Below are positions 47,001 to 54,909 of a DNA stretch of 60,243 nucleotides, piece after piece. Made by a program: the position numbers and the translations under genes. Source of the DNA: Coralloluteibacterium stylophorae (GTDB taxonomy: Bacteria > Pseudomonadota > Gammaproteobacteria > Xanthomonadales > Xanthomonadaceae); NCBI RefSeq assembly GCF_018122625.2, contig NZ_JAGQFT020000015.1, positions 1 to 60,243 of the forward strand. Direction: 5' to 3'. Position 1 is the first letter of the stretch; every line of letters starts with the position of its first letter. A model generated the notes under the pieces. It worked only from the letters and a program-made list of their open reading frames with translations. It made no database searches and was not told the origin of the DNA.

Positions 47001-48434
47001 TCAGCTCTGGATGTAGGTGACGTGGGTCTCGACGAACTCCATCAGCCCGTGCTTGCCGTCGGCGCCGCCGATGCCGGACTTGCGGCGCCCGGCATGGAAG
47101 CCCTGCATGGCCTCGAAGTTCTCGCGGTTGACGTAGGTCTCGCCGAACTTGAGCTCGCGCATCGCCTTCATCGTGGCGGCGAGATCGCGGGTGTAGATCG
47201 ACGAGGTCAGGCCGTACTCGGAATCGTTGGCCAGGGCGATGGCCTCGTCCAGGCTGTCGACGACCTGCACCGGCAGCACCGGCCCGAAGATCTCCTTGCG
47301 CATGATCTCCATGTCGGCACGGCAGCCGGTGACGAGCGTCGCCGGGTAGTACCAGCCGCGGGCGTCGTCGCCGCGCGCGCCGCCGGTGACCACGGTGGCA
47401 CCGTCGGCCCGGGCCTGCTCGACCATGGCCTCGACCTTCTTCAGGCCGGCCTCGTTGATCATCGGGCCCATGCCCACCGAGGCGTCCGCGGACGGATCGC
47501 CCATGGTCACCACCTGCATGCGCTCGGCGATCTTCGCCACCAGCGCCTCGGCGACCGGGCGCTCCACGTAGAGGCGCTCTGCGCAGTTGCAGACCTGCCC
47601 GGTGTTGATCACGCGGGAGTCGACGATGGCCCTGGCAGCGAGATCGAGGTCGGCGTCGGCCAGCACGATGGCCGGCGCCTTGCCGCCGAGTTCGAGGTTG
47701 ACGCGGGTCAGGTTGTTCGCGGCGGCCTGCATGATCCGCACGCCGGTGGCGACCGAGCCGGTGAAGGTCACCAGGTCGATGCCGGTGTGGCCGGAGAGCG
47801 CCGCGCCGGTGGTCGCACCGCGGCCGCCGACGAGGTTGAAGACGCCGGCCGGCAGGTCCGTCTCGGCCACGAGCCTGGCGAACTCGTAGGCGTTGATCGG
47901 CGTCTCCTCGCTGGGCTTGACGACGATGGTGTTGCCGGTCACCAGCGCCGGCGCCATCTTCCGGGCGATGAGGAAGAACGGGAAGTTCCACGGCAGGATG
48001 CCGGCGACCACGCCCATCGGCCTGTAGTCGAGGAAGATGCTCTCGCCCTTGCGGTCGCTCGGGATGATCTCGCCCTCGATGCGCCGCGCCCACTCCGCCA
48101 TGTAGTCGATGTAGTCGGCGGTGAAGTTGACCTCGACCTCGGCCAGGCCGCGCAGCTTGCCCTGCTCGGCGACGATGATCGACGCGAAGTGGTCGACCTT
48201 CTCGCGCAGCTTCGCGGAGATGCGGCGCAGGTAGCCCGCGCGCTCGATGTTGGTCAGCGCCTCCCAGGCCGGCTGCGCGCGGCGCGCGGCGGCGACCGCG
48301 GCATCGACCGAGGCCTGGCCGCCGTCGGGGATGCGCGCCAGGAGCGCCTGCGTGGCCGGGTTGAGCACGTCGATCGTCTCGCCCTGGCCGGCGACGAACG
48401 CGCCGTCGATGTAGTCCTGGTACGTGGTCGTCAT
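47001..48434 (-). CDS. aldA: NAD-dependent aldehyde dehydrogenase, AldA (lactaldehyde) type
   Basis: A 477-residue ALDH-superfamily enzyme. The cofactor segment is VVKPSEETPINAYEFA, the general base E249 is in LELGGKAP, and the nucleophile C282 is in NTGQVCNCAERLYV. The GQVCNCAER motif matches E. coli AldA, which oxidises lactaldehyde and glycolaldehyde. There is no signal peptide, so the enzyme is cytoplasmic, whereas the alcohol dehydrogenase next to it is periplasmic; the aldehyde must cross the membrane. The start is MTTTYQDYIDG. It lies 83 bases upstream of the PQQ gene, in the same operon. Confidence 0.93.
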   Translation of the reverse strand: MTTTYQDYIDGAFVAGQGETIDVLNPATQALLARIPDGGQASVDAAVAAARRAQPAWEALTNIERAGYLRRISAKLREKVDHFASIIVAEQGKLRGLAEVEVNFTADYIDYMAEWARRIEGEIIPSDRKGESIFLDYRPMGVVAGILPWNFPFFLIARKMAPALVTGNTIVVKPSEETPINAYEFARLVAETDLPAGVFNLVGGRGATTGAALSGHTGIDLVTFTGSVATGVRIMQAAANNLTRVNLELGGKAPAIVLADADLDLAARAIVDSRVINTGQVCNCAERLYVERPVAEALVAKIAERMQVVTMGDPSADASVGMGPMINEAGLKKVEAMVEQARADGATVVTGGARGDDARGWYYPATLVTGCRADMEIMRKEIFGPVLPVQVVDSLDEAIALANDSEYGLTSSIYTRDLAATMKAMRELKFGETYVNRENFEAMQGFHAGRRKSGIGGADGKHGLMEFVETHVTYIQS

Positions 48435-48488
48435 GGAACGTGTGACTCCTTAGCTTGCGAACGGGTGGCGCGCATGCGCGCCGGGCGC

Positions 48489-49355
48489 CTACCAGGCGTA
48501 GGCGTACTTCAGGTTCCAGCTGTCGGCGACCACGTGGTTGCGGCCGTCGAGGCTGGTGGAGTAGCGGAAGGTGAGGGACTGGTTCTCGAAGGTGTGCAGC
48601 ATCAGGCCGGCGCCGCCGTCGACGACCCAGGAGCTGTCGTAGTCGTCGCTGGCGCGGGTGTGCTCGTAGTCGAGCGCCAGGAACGGCTCGAGGTGCCGGC
48701 TGGCGCGCCAGCCGAAGCGGTTGTTGGTGTGCCAGGTCAGGCCCGGCCGGGTGCCGTCGTCGCGCTCGCCCTGCCAGACGAAGCCGGCGTCGCCGGTCCA
48801 GCCGAGCGCCTCGCCGCGCCAGTCCCAGAACACGCTGGTGAGGTTCTTCCAGTTGGTGTCGCTGACCTCGCTGGCCCCGACCGGCACCGAGGCGAAGGAC
48901 TGCAGGCCCAGCACGAGGCCGTCGGCAGGCTTGATCCAGGTGGCGAAGCCGGTGAGCGGATCGCCGATGCCGCTGCGCCGGCGCTCGCCCTCGGCGGCCT
49001 CGCGGTTGCGCACCGCGATCTCCGGCACGATGACCTCCCAGGCGAGGCCGACGTCGGGGTTGGACTCCGGCGTCCAGAAGCGCACGTACTTGGACTGGCC
49101 GACGATCTGCTGCGAGCCGTCGCCCGAGACGCGGTCGCCGCCGGCGTCGTAGACGCGGTCGTTCTGCTGCACGAAGCCGTACTGGACGAAGACGTTGAAC
49201 GGCTCGAAGCCGACCGGCAGCTCGTACTCGTGCGGGCCGATGACGTCGAAGGTGACGCCGGCATGCGCGGCAGGCAGCGCCGCAGCGGCGCCGAGCGCCA
49301 GGACGGCCGGAGCCAGGCGGCGCGGACGCCGGGTGTGCGTGTGCCCTGCAGGCAT
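48489..49355 (-). CDS. outer-membrane protein, MetA-pathway/channel-like
   Basis: A 288-residue protein with an arginine-rich N-terminus and a signal peptide ending near AAHA (about residue 32). The rest alternates polar and hydrophobic residues as in a beta barrel and ends in an aromatic residue (YAYAW), the usual outer-membrane assembly signal. It resembles the 'MetA-pathway of phenol degradation' (COG4313/PF13557) putative transporters found with aromatic and alcohol catabolism genes. It is the first gene of the operon, 88 bases after the predicted sigma54 start. It may admit the alcohol substrate; this is inference. Confidence 0.75.
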   Translation of the reverse strand: MPAGHTHTRRPRRLAPAVLALGAAAALPAAHAGVTFDVIGPHEYELPVGFEPFNVFVQYGFVQQNDRVYDAGGDRVSGDGSQQIVGQSKYVRFWTPESNPDVGLAWEVIVPEIAVRNREAAEGERRRSGIGDPLTGFATWIKPADGLVLGLQSFASVPVGASEVSDTNWKNLTSVFWDWRGEALGWTGDAGFVWQGERDDGTRPGLTWHTNNRFGWRASRHLEPFLALDYEHTRASDDYDSSWVVDGGAGLMLHTFENQSLTFRYSTSLDGRNHVVADSWNLKYAYAW

Positions 49356-49451
49356 TGGTGTCCTCCCCGAAGCGCGGCGTCGTCGCCGCTGTCATGTCGT
49401 GTCATGCTGCGCTGCAGCAGTTTCATCAGAAACTTTCTGCGGGTTCTTCAC

Positions 49452-49467
49452 AGCAACGGACATGCCA
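49452..49467 (-). promoter_or_regulatory. sigma54 promoter (-24/-12)
   Basis: Reading the minus strand, TGGCATG-TCCG-TTGCT matches the consensus TGGCACG-N4-TTGCW at all but one base, with correct -24/-12 spacing. Transcription would start near 49440, about 85 bases before the outer-membrane protein gene. The neighbouring AcoR-type activator is the likely partner. Confidence 0.85.
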
Positions 49468-49557
49468 GCTCGTCGCTACCGGGGGGAGCGGATCGCAAGC
49501 TACGGACAAAAAAGGAGAAATGCAGACGATGCCGGTCGCGCTCGCGGCCGCGAGGAT

Positions 49558-49617
49558 GCGACACCTGTCGCCGTCAGGGCGGCGCTGCGACAGCCTGCAG
49601 AGACACCTGTCGCAGCG
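49558..49617. promoter_or_regulatory. upstream activator dyads for the sigma54 promoter
   Basis: GCGACA-CC-TGTCGC (49558-49571, perfect dyad) and a near copy GAGACACCTGTCGC (49600-49613). The 11-base arms CGCTGCGACAG (49583-49593) and CTGTCGCAGCG (49607-49617) form a further dyad. All lie 90-165 bases upstream of the -24/-12 element, the usual distance for enhancer-binding protein sites. Confidence 0.75.
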
Positions 49618-49626
49618 ATGCCCCGA

Positions 49627-50208
49627 TCAGAACAGCCGGGTCGCGACCGCCTTGCGCGAGATCCGGAAGACCGCGGCGGGCGGCAGGTTCGCGAACGTCC
49701 GGCCGACGAGGCGGGCGCGCAGCCCGTAACGTTCCAGCACGGCTCGCGGCACCGGGCAGCCGGGACCATAGGTGAACTGGTAGAACGCGCCGCCGTCGCG
49801 GAGCTGCGAGAACGCACCCTTCAGGATGCGCGCGACCTGCAGGGACGACATGGACAGCAGGGGCAGCCCGCTGACCACCGCGCCGGCGCCGGTGCCGGCG
49901 AACAGATCCAGTCCGCCGAGCCGCGCCGCGTCCATCTGCAGGACCCGGCTCGACGGAAATTCGTGACGCAGGCGGCGTGCGAATCCCGGGCCGGACTCGA
50001 CCAGGACGAGCTGGTCCTGCGGCACGCCAACGGCGACGAGCCGGCGCGTGAACACGCCCGTGCCCGCGCCGAGTTCCAGGACCGGCGCGTCCGCGGCCGA
50101 GATGCCGCGGGTGATCAGCGCGGCGAGCGCCCTGCTCGAGGGCGCGATCGCGGCGACGCGCCGCGGTGCGATGACCCAGTTGCAGAGGAAGCTGAGCTGC
50201 TCGTTCAT
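49627..50208 (-). CDS. SAM-dependent methyltransferase (PmtA/KsgA-like fold)
   Basis: A 193-residue class I methyltransferase. The N-terminus MNEQLSFLCNWVIAPRRVAAIAPSS is like that of phospholipid N-methyltransferases of the PmtA/rRNA adenine dimethylase clan. The AdoMet motif I is VLELGAGTGVFTRRL (about residues 45-59), and the motif II/IV region is VVSGLPLLSMS. The frame is open far upstream to 51027, but that is read-through across an unrelated IS fragment; the ATG at 50208 with GGAGGGGACC-type upstream purines is the sensible start. The target (phosphatidylethanolamine or other) is unproven. It is followed by the sigma54 enhancer region. Confidence 0.82.
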   Translation of the reverse strand: MNEQLSFLCNWVIAPRRVAAIAPSSRALAALITRGISAADAPVLELGAGTGVFTRRLVAVGVPQDQLVLVESGPGFARRLRHEFPSSRVLQMDAARLGGLDLFAGTGAGAVVSGLPLLSMSSLQVARILKGAFSQLRDGGAFYQFTYGPGCPVPRAVLERYGLRARLVGRTFANLPPAAVFRISRKAVATRLF

Positions 50209-50282
50209 CGGAGGGGACCTCGGGTCGGGAAGACGCCTGCGTCCGGCGGAGGCAGGCGATGACGGACGCGCCGCGCCGCGCG

Positions 50283-50836
50283 TCAGGGAAAGGCCACGCC
50301 GGTCAGGGTTTCGGACTCGGCCCAGAGTCTTGCCGCAACGCGCGCATCCAGCGCCCGCGGGGGCATGCGTGCGCGGACGGGATGTCCGCGCGTCTCGCCG
50401 AGCCGGTCGGGGCCGTAGTAGCCGCCGCCGCGCGCCCGCGGCGAGGTCGCGGCATAGAGAGTCGGCAGGGCTCCCTGTGCGGAGGGTTGGAACAGGAACC
50501 ACAGCGCCCGGCGCAGGCGCCCGGCGACGCTGGCCGCGCCGGTGCCGTTGAGGATGAGATCGGTGCGCGAGACGCCGGGATGCGCGGCGATGCTGCGGAT
50601 GCCCCAGCCGCCGGCCTCGCTGCGGCGCTGCAGTTCCAGCGCGAACATCAGGCAGGCGAGCTTGGACTGGCCGTAGGCGACCATCGGGCGGTAGCGTCGC
50701 GCGGACTGCAGATCGTCGAAGTCGATGGCGCCGCGCCGGGCGGCCACGCTCGACAGCGTGACGACACGCGCGTCCACGCCCTTGTGCAGCAGCGGAAGCA
50801 ACTGCGCGGTCAGGGCGAAGTGGCCCAGGTGGCGGC
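50283..50836 (-). pseudogene. C-terminal part of an SDR gene truncated at an IS junction
   Basis: From about 50836 leftward the frame reads HLGHFALTAQLLPLL, then ARVVTLSSVAARRG, and VAYGQSKLACLMFALEL. These are the catalytic Ser region and YxxxK motif (YGQSK) of a retinol-dehydrogenase-like SDR, followed by a normal C-terminus. The first ~100 residues, including the TGxxxGIG nucleotide-binding motif, are missing. The sequence joins an IS3-family orfA fragment instead. An open frame runs into the IS DNA, but the resulting hybrid would lack cofactor binding, so the gene is considered dead. Confidence 0.85.
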
Positions 50837-51109
50837 GGGCAGGGCCCGGCAGCGCCGAACGCGCCGGCTGCGTTCTCCAGCAGCTGACTGCGCCACTGCG
50901 TGATCTGGTTGGGGTGCAGGTCGAACTGCTGAGCCAGCTCGGCCAGCGTCTTGTCGCCCTTGATGGCGGCCAGGGCCACTTTGGCCTTGAACGCCGGCGA
51001 GTGGTTGCGGCGGGGTCGTCTTGCCATACATCTGCTCCTTGTGCGGCGATCATCATCGCCTCAGTGAGCAGGAAATCCACCTACCGGACTGTTCAGATAT
51101 CCGGGGCCA
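50837..51109 (-). mobile_element. IS3-family element fragment (left end plus orfA start)
   Basis: The OrfA start at 51027 (MARRPRRNHSPAFKAKVALA, then KTLAELAQQFDLHPNQITQW) is an HTH transposase subunit of the IS3 family. About 57 codons remain before the frame merges into SDR sequence near 50850. Upstream of it the terminus reads, outward, TGGCCCCGGATATCTGAACA, probably the left inverted repeat ending at 51109 because uvrA-like coding starts at 51110. orfB and the right end are gone. It is therefore a one-ended relic left by deletion or recombination. Confidence 0.85.
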
Positions 51110-52232
51110 CTTCTCTTGCCGACGTCGAGATTTCGATCACCCGCCGCTACTTGTTCGCAGAGCCGCTCCGCAGTGAGCGCACACCGCGCGATCCCAAGGC
51201 ATGGCTACGCCTGGAAGGGATCAGGCGTAACAATCTTCAAGGTCTCGACGTCGAGTTTCCCATCGGCTGCTTCACCGCTGTCACCGGCGTTTCGGGATCG
51301 GGCAAATCCAGTCTTGTCAGTCAGGCGCTGCCCGAGCTCGTCACGGAACACCTCGGCGCCCCCCCCCCGTGGCCGAGGAGGAGGATATCGATCCGCTGCT
51401 CGATGTTGCGCAGAACGAAACTGAAGGACGCATTGTCGCAGGCATGGAGCATGTTCGCAGGCTGGTGCGGGTCGATCAGAAACCGATCGGCCGCACGCCG
51501 CGCTCGAACCTATCCACCTACAGCGGCATGTTCGACCATGTGCGAAGGATCTTCGCTGATACGCCGCTCGCCCGCCGGCGGCACTACAGCCCGGGAAGGT
51601 TCTCGTTCAACGTCGCGCAAGGCCGCTGCCCTGTGTGCGAAGGCGAGGGATACGTCATGGTGGAGCTGCTGTTCCTGCCAAGCGTTTTTGCGCCGTGCTC
51701 GACCTGTCATGGCTCTCGCTACAACCCGCAAACGCTCGAAGTCGAATGGAACGGGCGCAATATCGCCCAGGTGCTCGAACTGACGGTGGACGATGCGTGC
51801 GATTTCTTCGCTGGCGAGGCATCTGTGATGCGCTCCCTCGACGTGCTGCGGGAGATCGGTCTTGGCTATCTGAGGCTCGGACAGCCGGCAACCGAGCTGT
51901 CAGGCGGGGAGGCTCAGCGCATCAAGCTGGCGACTGAACTGCAACGCGCTCAACGCGGCAACGCGATCTACATCCTCGACGAGCCAACTTCGGGGCTTCA
52001 ACCCTCCGATGCGGACCGGCTGATGCAACATCTGCAGGGCCTCGTCGACGCCGGCAATACGGTCGTCGTCGTCGAACATGACATGCGCGCCATCACACAG
52101 GTGGATTGGATCATCGATCTGGGACCGGGGGCCGGGGAAGATGGTGGCCGTATCGTTGCCAGCGGCGTCCCTGGCGTCGTTGCGGAAGCGGAAGGCAGTC
52201 TCACCGCCCCCTATCTTAAAGCGGCACTGTAG
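51110..52232 (+). pseudogene. UvrA-like ABC ATPase, 5'-truncated and frameshifted
   Basis: The C-terminal half of a UvrA-family protein. The second ATP-binding cassette starts at WLRLEGIRRNNLQGLDVEF with Walker A GVSGSGKSSLV. The zinc finger CPVCEGEGY...PCSTCHGSRY lies near 51628-51720. The signature is LSGGEAQRIKLATEL, and Walker B is IYILDEPTSGL. The N-terminal cassette was removed at the IS terminus (51109/51110). A run of ten C at 51359-51368 shifts the frame just after the Walker A region; one extra C or two fewer would restore it. Reading from a GTG at 51369 gives the second piece. The spacing of the insertion domain suggests a short UvrA of class II type. Confidence 0.85.
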
Positions 52233-52249
52233 GTCGTAAATCTGGCCGA

Positions 52250-52329
52250 ACGCACGTTCGATCAGGTGCATCTCAACCACACGTTGGAAACGCACGTTCG
52301 ATCAGGTGCATCTCAACCACACGTTGGAA
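52250..52329. repeat. two tandem copies of a 40-bp unit
   Basis: Positions 52250-52289 and 52290-52329 are identical. The unit begins ACGCACGTTCGATCAGGTGC and ends CACACGTTGGAA. It lies just after the uvrA-like stop (52232). It is an exact duplication, hence recent; no ORF spans it convincingly. Confidence 0.95.
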
Positions 52330-52429
52330 TGGGTCGAATCTGGAAGCGGGAGCCGGCGATGTGTCACCGCGGTTGACGCGGCTTAGGGTTTGAGTGCCCG
52401 TCAGGTGCGCCGTGTTCGTGTGATACGCG

Positions 52430-52473
52430 GCGTGGCGGACGGCCAATCGCTGGCCATCCGCCACGCTTGCTTT
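52430..52473 (+). terminator. intrinsic terminator after the uvrA-like remnant
   Basis: 16-bp arms GCGTGGCGGACGGCCA and TGGCCATCCGCCACGC (one mismatch) around a 5-base loop, followed by TTGCTTT. It separates the plus-strand remnant from the minus-strand detoxification genes. The rest of 52330-52501 shows nothing else. Confidence 0.8.
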
Positions 52474-52501
52474 GTGCAGACCTTCTCCAGGGAGAGGGCC
52501 C

Positions 52502-53099
52502 TCACATGGTTCGTCGAAACGCCCAGTCTTTAATTCCCGGCTGCGAGCCCAGCGCCACACCTGCCGCGACTTGCTCCACGAGTTTGGCACAGAAGGCGGG
52601 TAAATCGTTGGGGTCGCGGCTTGTGACAAGGCCGTTGTCGACTACCACTTCCTCATTGATCCATGTACCGCCGGCGTTCTCGATATCGATCTTCAGCGTT
52701 GGGTAGGACGTCAGGGAACGCCCCTTAAGCACGTCAGCCTCAATCAATGTCCAGGGTGCATGGCATATAGCCGCAACCGGTTTTTTTTTGATCGAAGAAG
52801 GCCCGGATGAAACCAATTGCCTCGCCGCTGCCGCGCAGCTTGTCGGCGCCGACAGTCCCTCCGGGCACGACAAGGCCGTCGAAATCGTCGGCTTTGACCT
52901 CGGCAAACGTCTTGTCGATAGTATAGCTGCCGCCCTCGTCAAGGTCGCTATTGACCGTACGAGCCACGCCCGTTTCAAAACTGACCACGGTCACTTTGCC
53001 GCCAGCCTCCTCGATAGCTTGCTTGGGCTTCGAGAATTCTGGCTCTTCCGTTCCGCGAGGTGCGATCAGAATGGCAACTGATTTGCCTTCCAAAGGCAT
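52502..53099 (-). pseudogene. DJ-1/PfpI-family protein (YhbO/deglycase-like), frameshifted
   Basis: Two overlapping frames together make one DJ-1/PfpI protein of about 190 residues. The first (53099 to about 52790) starts MPLEGKSVAILIAPRGTEEPEF and runs through GLVVPGGTVGADKLR. The second continues from KKKPVAAICHAPWTLIEADV, containing the nucleophile cysteine in AICHAPW, to VALGSQPGIKDWAF at the end. The break is at a run of nine A on the coding strand (T9 at 52781-52789). Without correction the protein stops soon after and loses the catalytic Cys. It is 31 bases downstream of the fdhA homologue and was probably co-transcribed. It may be a sequencing error rather than a real defect. Confidence 0.85.
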
Positions 53100-53130
53100 A
53101 ATTTATTTCCTATTCCGTCGAAGACTAAGG

Positions 53131-54270
53131 TCAGGTGCCCGGCTTGAGCACGACCTTCGTCCAACCAGCATCGCGCTCGTCGAAATGCTTGTAGGCGTCT
53201 GGTGCCTGATCAAGCGGCAGTCGGTGCGAGATGATTTGGGCAGGATTGGCCCGGCCTTGCTCGATAAGCTTCATCAATCGCCGGTTGTAGTGCTTTACAT
53301 TGCACTGGCCGGTGCCGATCTTCTGGCCCTTGAACCAGAAGTTGCCGAAGTCGAACGCCATCTTGCCTTCCTTCTGAAGATCGTCGGGCGCGTTCGGGTC
53401 TTCCGGAATGAACACGCCGACGACGCCGATTCCGCCAGTGGCCTTCGTGCTTTTGACGAGGCAGTTCATCGTGTAATTGCTGCGCTCCTTGCCGTGGCGA
53501 TCGCAGCACTGGTAACCTACCGCCTCGACCCCACGGTCGGTCCCGAGGCCGCCGGTTGCGTCAAGGATCTGCTGGGCGGGATCGCCCTTGCGCATGTCGA
53601 TCGGAATCGCGCCCACCGCCTCGGCCAGTTTCAGGCGGTCATCGTGAGAATCGACCACGAAGATCTGAGCGGCACCGCGGATTTGGGCTGAGTGCGCGGC
53701 CATCAAACCGACCGGACCAGCGCCGTAGATCGCGATGCTTTCGCCGGGCAGGAAACCGGACAGTTCGACGCCATGCCAACCTGTCGGGAAGATGTCGGAG
53801 AGCATGACATAGTCGTCCTCCTTCTCTTCGGCGTCCTCGGGCAGCTTCAGACAATTGAAGTCCGCATAAGGAACGCGCATCAATTCGGCCTGTCCGCCTT
53901 GCCACGGCCCCATCTCGGCAAAGCCATACGCTGCGCCGGCGGTTCCGGGGTTGGTCGTGAGGCAAAACCCCGTCAAACCGCGTTCGCAATTTTCGCAGAA
54001 ACCGCAACCGACATTGAACGGCATGCACACGCGATCGCCCTTCTTGATACGATCTACGGCAGCGCCAACTTCGATGACCTCGCCAAGGTTTTCGTGACCG
54101 AAGACCCTGCCCTTCTCGAAGCTGGTGCGGCCCTCATACATGTGAAGGTCCGACCCGCAGATATTGGTCGTGGTCAGCCGGATGATAACATCGGTCTGCT
54201 TTTCGATCTTGGGATCATCGATGGTACTGACAGAAACATCTTTGGGCCCGTTGTACACGACAGCTTTCAT
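53131..54270 (-). CDS. fdhA: zinc-dependent dehydrogenase, glutathione-independent formaldehyde dehydrogenase type
   Basis: A 379-residue MDR-superfamily enzyme. Catalytic zinc ligands are C38 and H59 with E60 (NICGSDLH, FGHENLG). Structural-zinc cysteines are C89, C92, C95 and C103 (CGFCENCERGLTGFC). The Rossmann motif is IYGAGPVGLMAAH (about residues 181-193). Similarity in the region PGTAGAAYGFAEMGPWQGGQAE is to the glutathione-independent formaldehyde dehydrogenase group (FdhA), which dismutates or oxidises aldehydes with tightly bound NAD. Lower GC and different codon use than the chromosome suggest transfer. It lies in a block of minus-strand redox genes between two IS relics. Confidence 0.88.
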   Translation of the reverse strand: MKAVVYNGPKDVSVSTIDDPKIEKQTDVIIRLTTTNICGSDLHMYEGRTSFEKGRVFGHENLGEVIEVGAAVDRIKKGDRVCMPFNVGCGFCENCERGLTGFCLTTNPGTAGAAYGFAEMGPWQGGQAELMRVPYADFNCLKLPEDAEEKEDDYVMLSDIFPTGWHGVELSGFLPGESIAIYGAGPVGLMAAHSAQIRGAAQIFVVDSHDDRLKLAEAVGAIPIDMRKGDPAQQILDATGGLGTDRGVEAVGYQCCDRHGKERSNYTMNCLVKSTKATGGIGVVGVFIPEDPNAPDDLQKEGKMAFDFGNFWFKGQKIGTGQCNVKHYNRRLMKLIEQGRANPAQIISHRLPLDQAPDAYKHFDERDAGWTKVVLKPGT

Positions 54271-54504
54271 GGATCTTCTCCTTTCGCAGCTCTTCTCGAC
54301 GCGTCATCAAATCGAGAGCTTAATGATGATTTGCTCCATCGCAACGGCGGAGGACATCGCACCCTTCCGAGTGATCTCAGTTTACTGAACCCTCTGCTAC
54401 CTGAGAGGTTCCTTCCCGTAGGGCCGTCCCGTCCTGGGATCGATTCACGGCGGTATTCTGCACGCGGGCGATGAGAGCGACGCGCTAGGGTGCCGACCGC
54501 TCCG

Positions 54505-54798
54505 CTATTTCGCGGCCAGCAGGGTGAACTTGTGAATCTGCGGCGGTTCAGAAAACAGTTCTTCTGCCTTGCCCATCAGTGCGGCGGCAACCTTGCCGTC
54601 AAGATGGGCCTGCCGATCCTCCTCTGTGTCGAACGTATCGAAGATCGCGTACGCACCGGGACCTTCCTCGATCGCATACCAGGTCAGAGTGCCCGCCTCA
54701 GCTTGAACGAGCGGCAATGCCGAGGTCAGGAAATTGGCGACATCACGCTCTTTTCCGGGCTTGGCCTTCAGAGGTACATACAGGGCAAGTTTGGGCAT
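54505..54798 (-). CDS. antibiotic biosynthesis monooxygenase (ABM)-domain protein
   Basis: A 97-residue ferredoxin-like dimeric barrel. It begins MPKLALYVPLKAKPGKERDV and contains EAGTLTWYAIEEGPGAYAIFDTF and HLDGKVAAALMGKA, typical of ABM/YgiN-like proteins, some of which act on quinones or control ROS. The ATG at 54798 has a GAGGAG ribosome site; the frame is open nine codons further but without a good start. It is one of four minus-strand genes of the island. Confidence 0.85.
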   Translation of the reverse strand: MPKLALYVPLKAKPGKERDVANFLTSALPLVQAEAGTLTWYAIEEGPGAYAIFDTFDTEEDRQAHLDGKVAAALMGKAEELFSEPPQIHKFTLLAAK

Positions 54799-54909
54799 GA
54801 ATGACTCCTCAAGTGAAAGGGACAAATATTATTCTGCAAAGTAACGGACGAGCGGGCCGGTAGGTTCCCCATGAGGCGAAGCACACGCGGCCCCGCCTCC
54901 TCGTCGAAA

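Noticed and set aside
44623-49395. A continuous 1590-codon minus-strand frame that could suggest one giant protein
   Set aside because: It joins the PQQ dehydrogenase to out-of-frame readings of aldA and the outer-membrane gene. Each real gene has its own start, and the upstream part is Arg-rich nonsense.
49627-51027. A fused transposase-methyltransferase protein
   Set aside because: The frame is open from the IS orfA start to the methyltransferase stop, but the middle is an out-of-frame reading of an SDR gene. The methyltransferase has a good start of its own at 50208.
51359-51368. A phase-variable defence gene switched by the C10 tract
   Set aside because: The gene lacks its whole N-terminal ATPase cassette because of the IS junction, so restoring the frame would not give a complete UvrA. 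A second homopolymer shift nearby favours decay or sequencing error.
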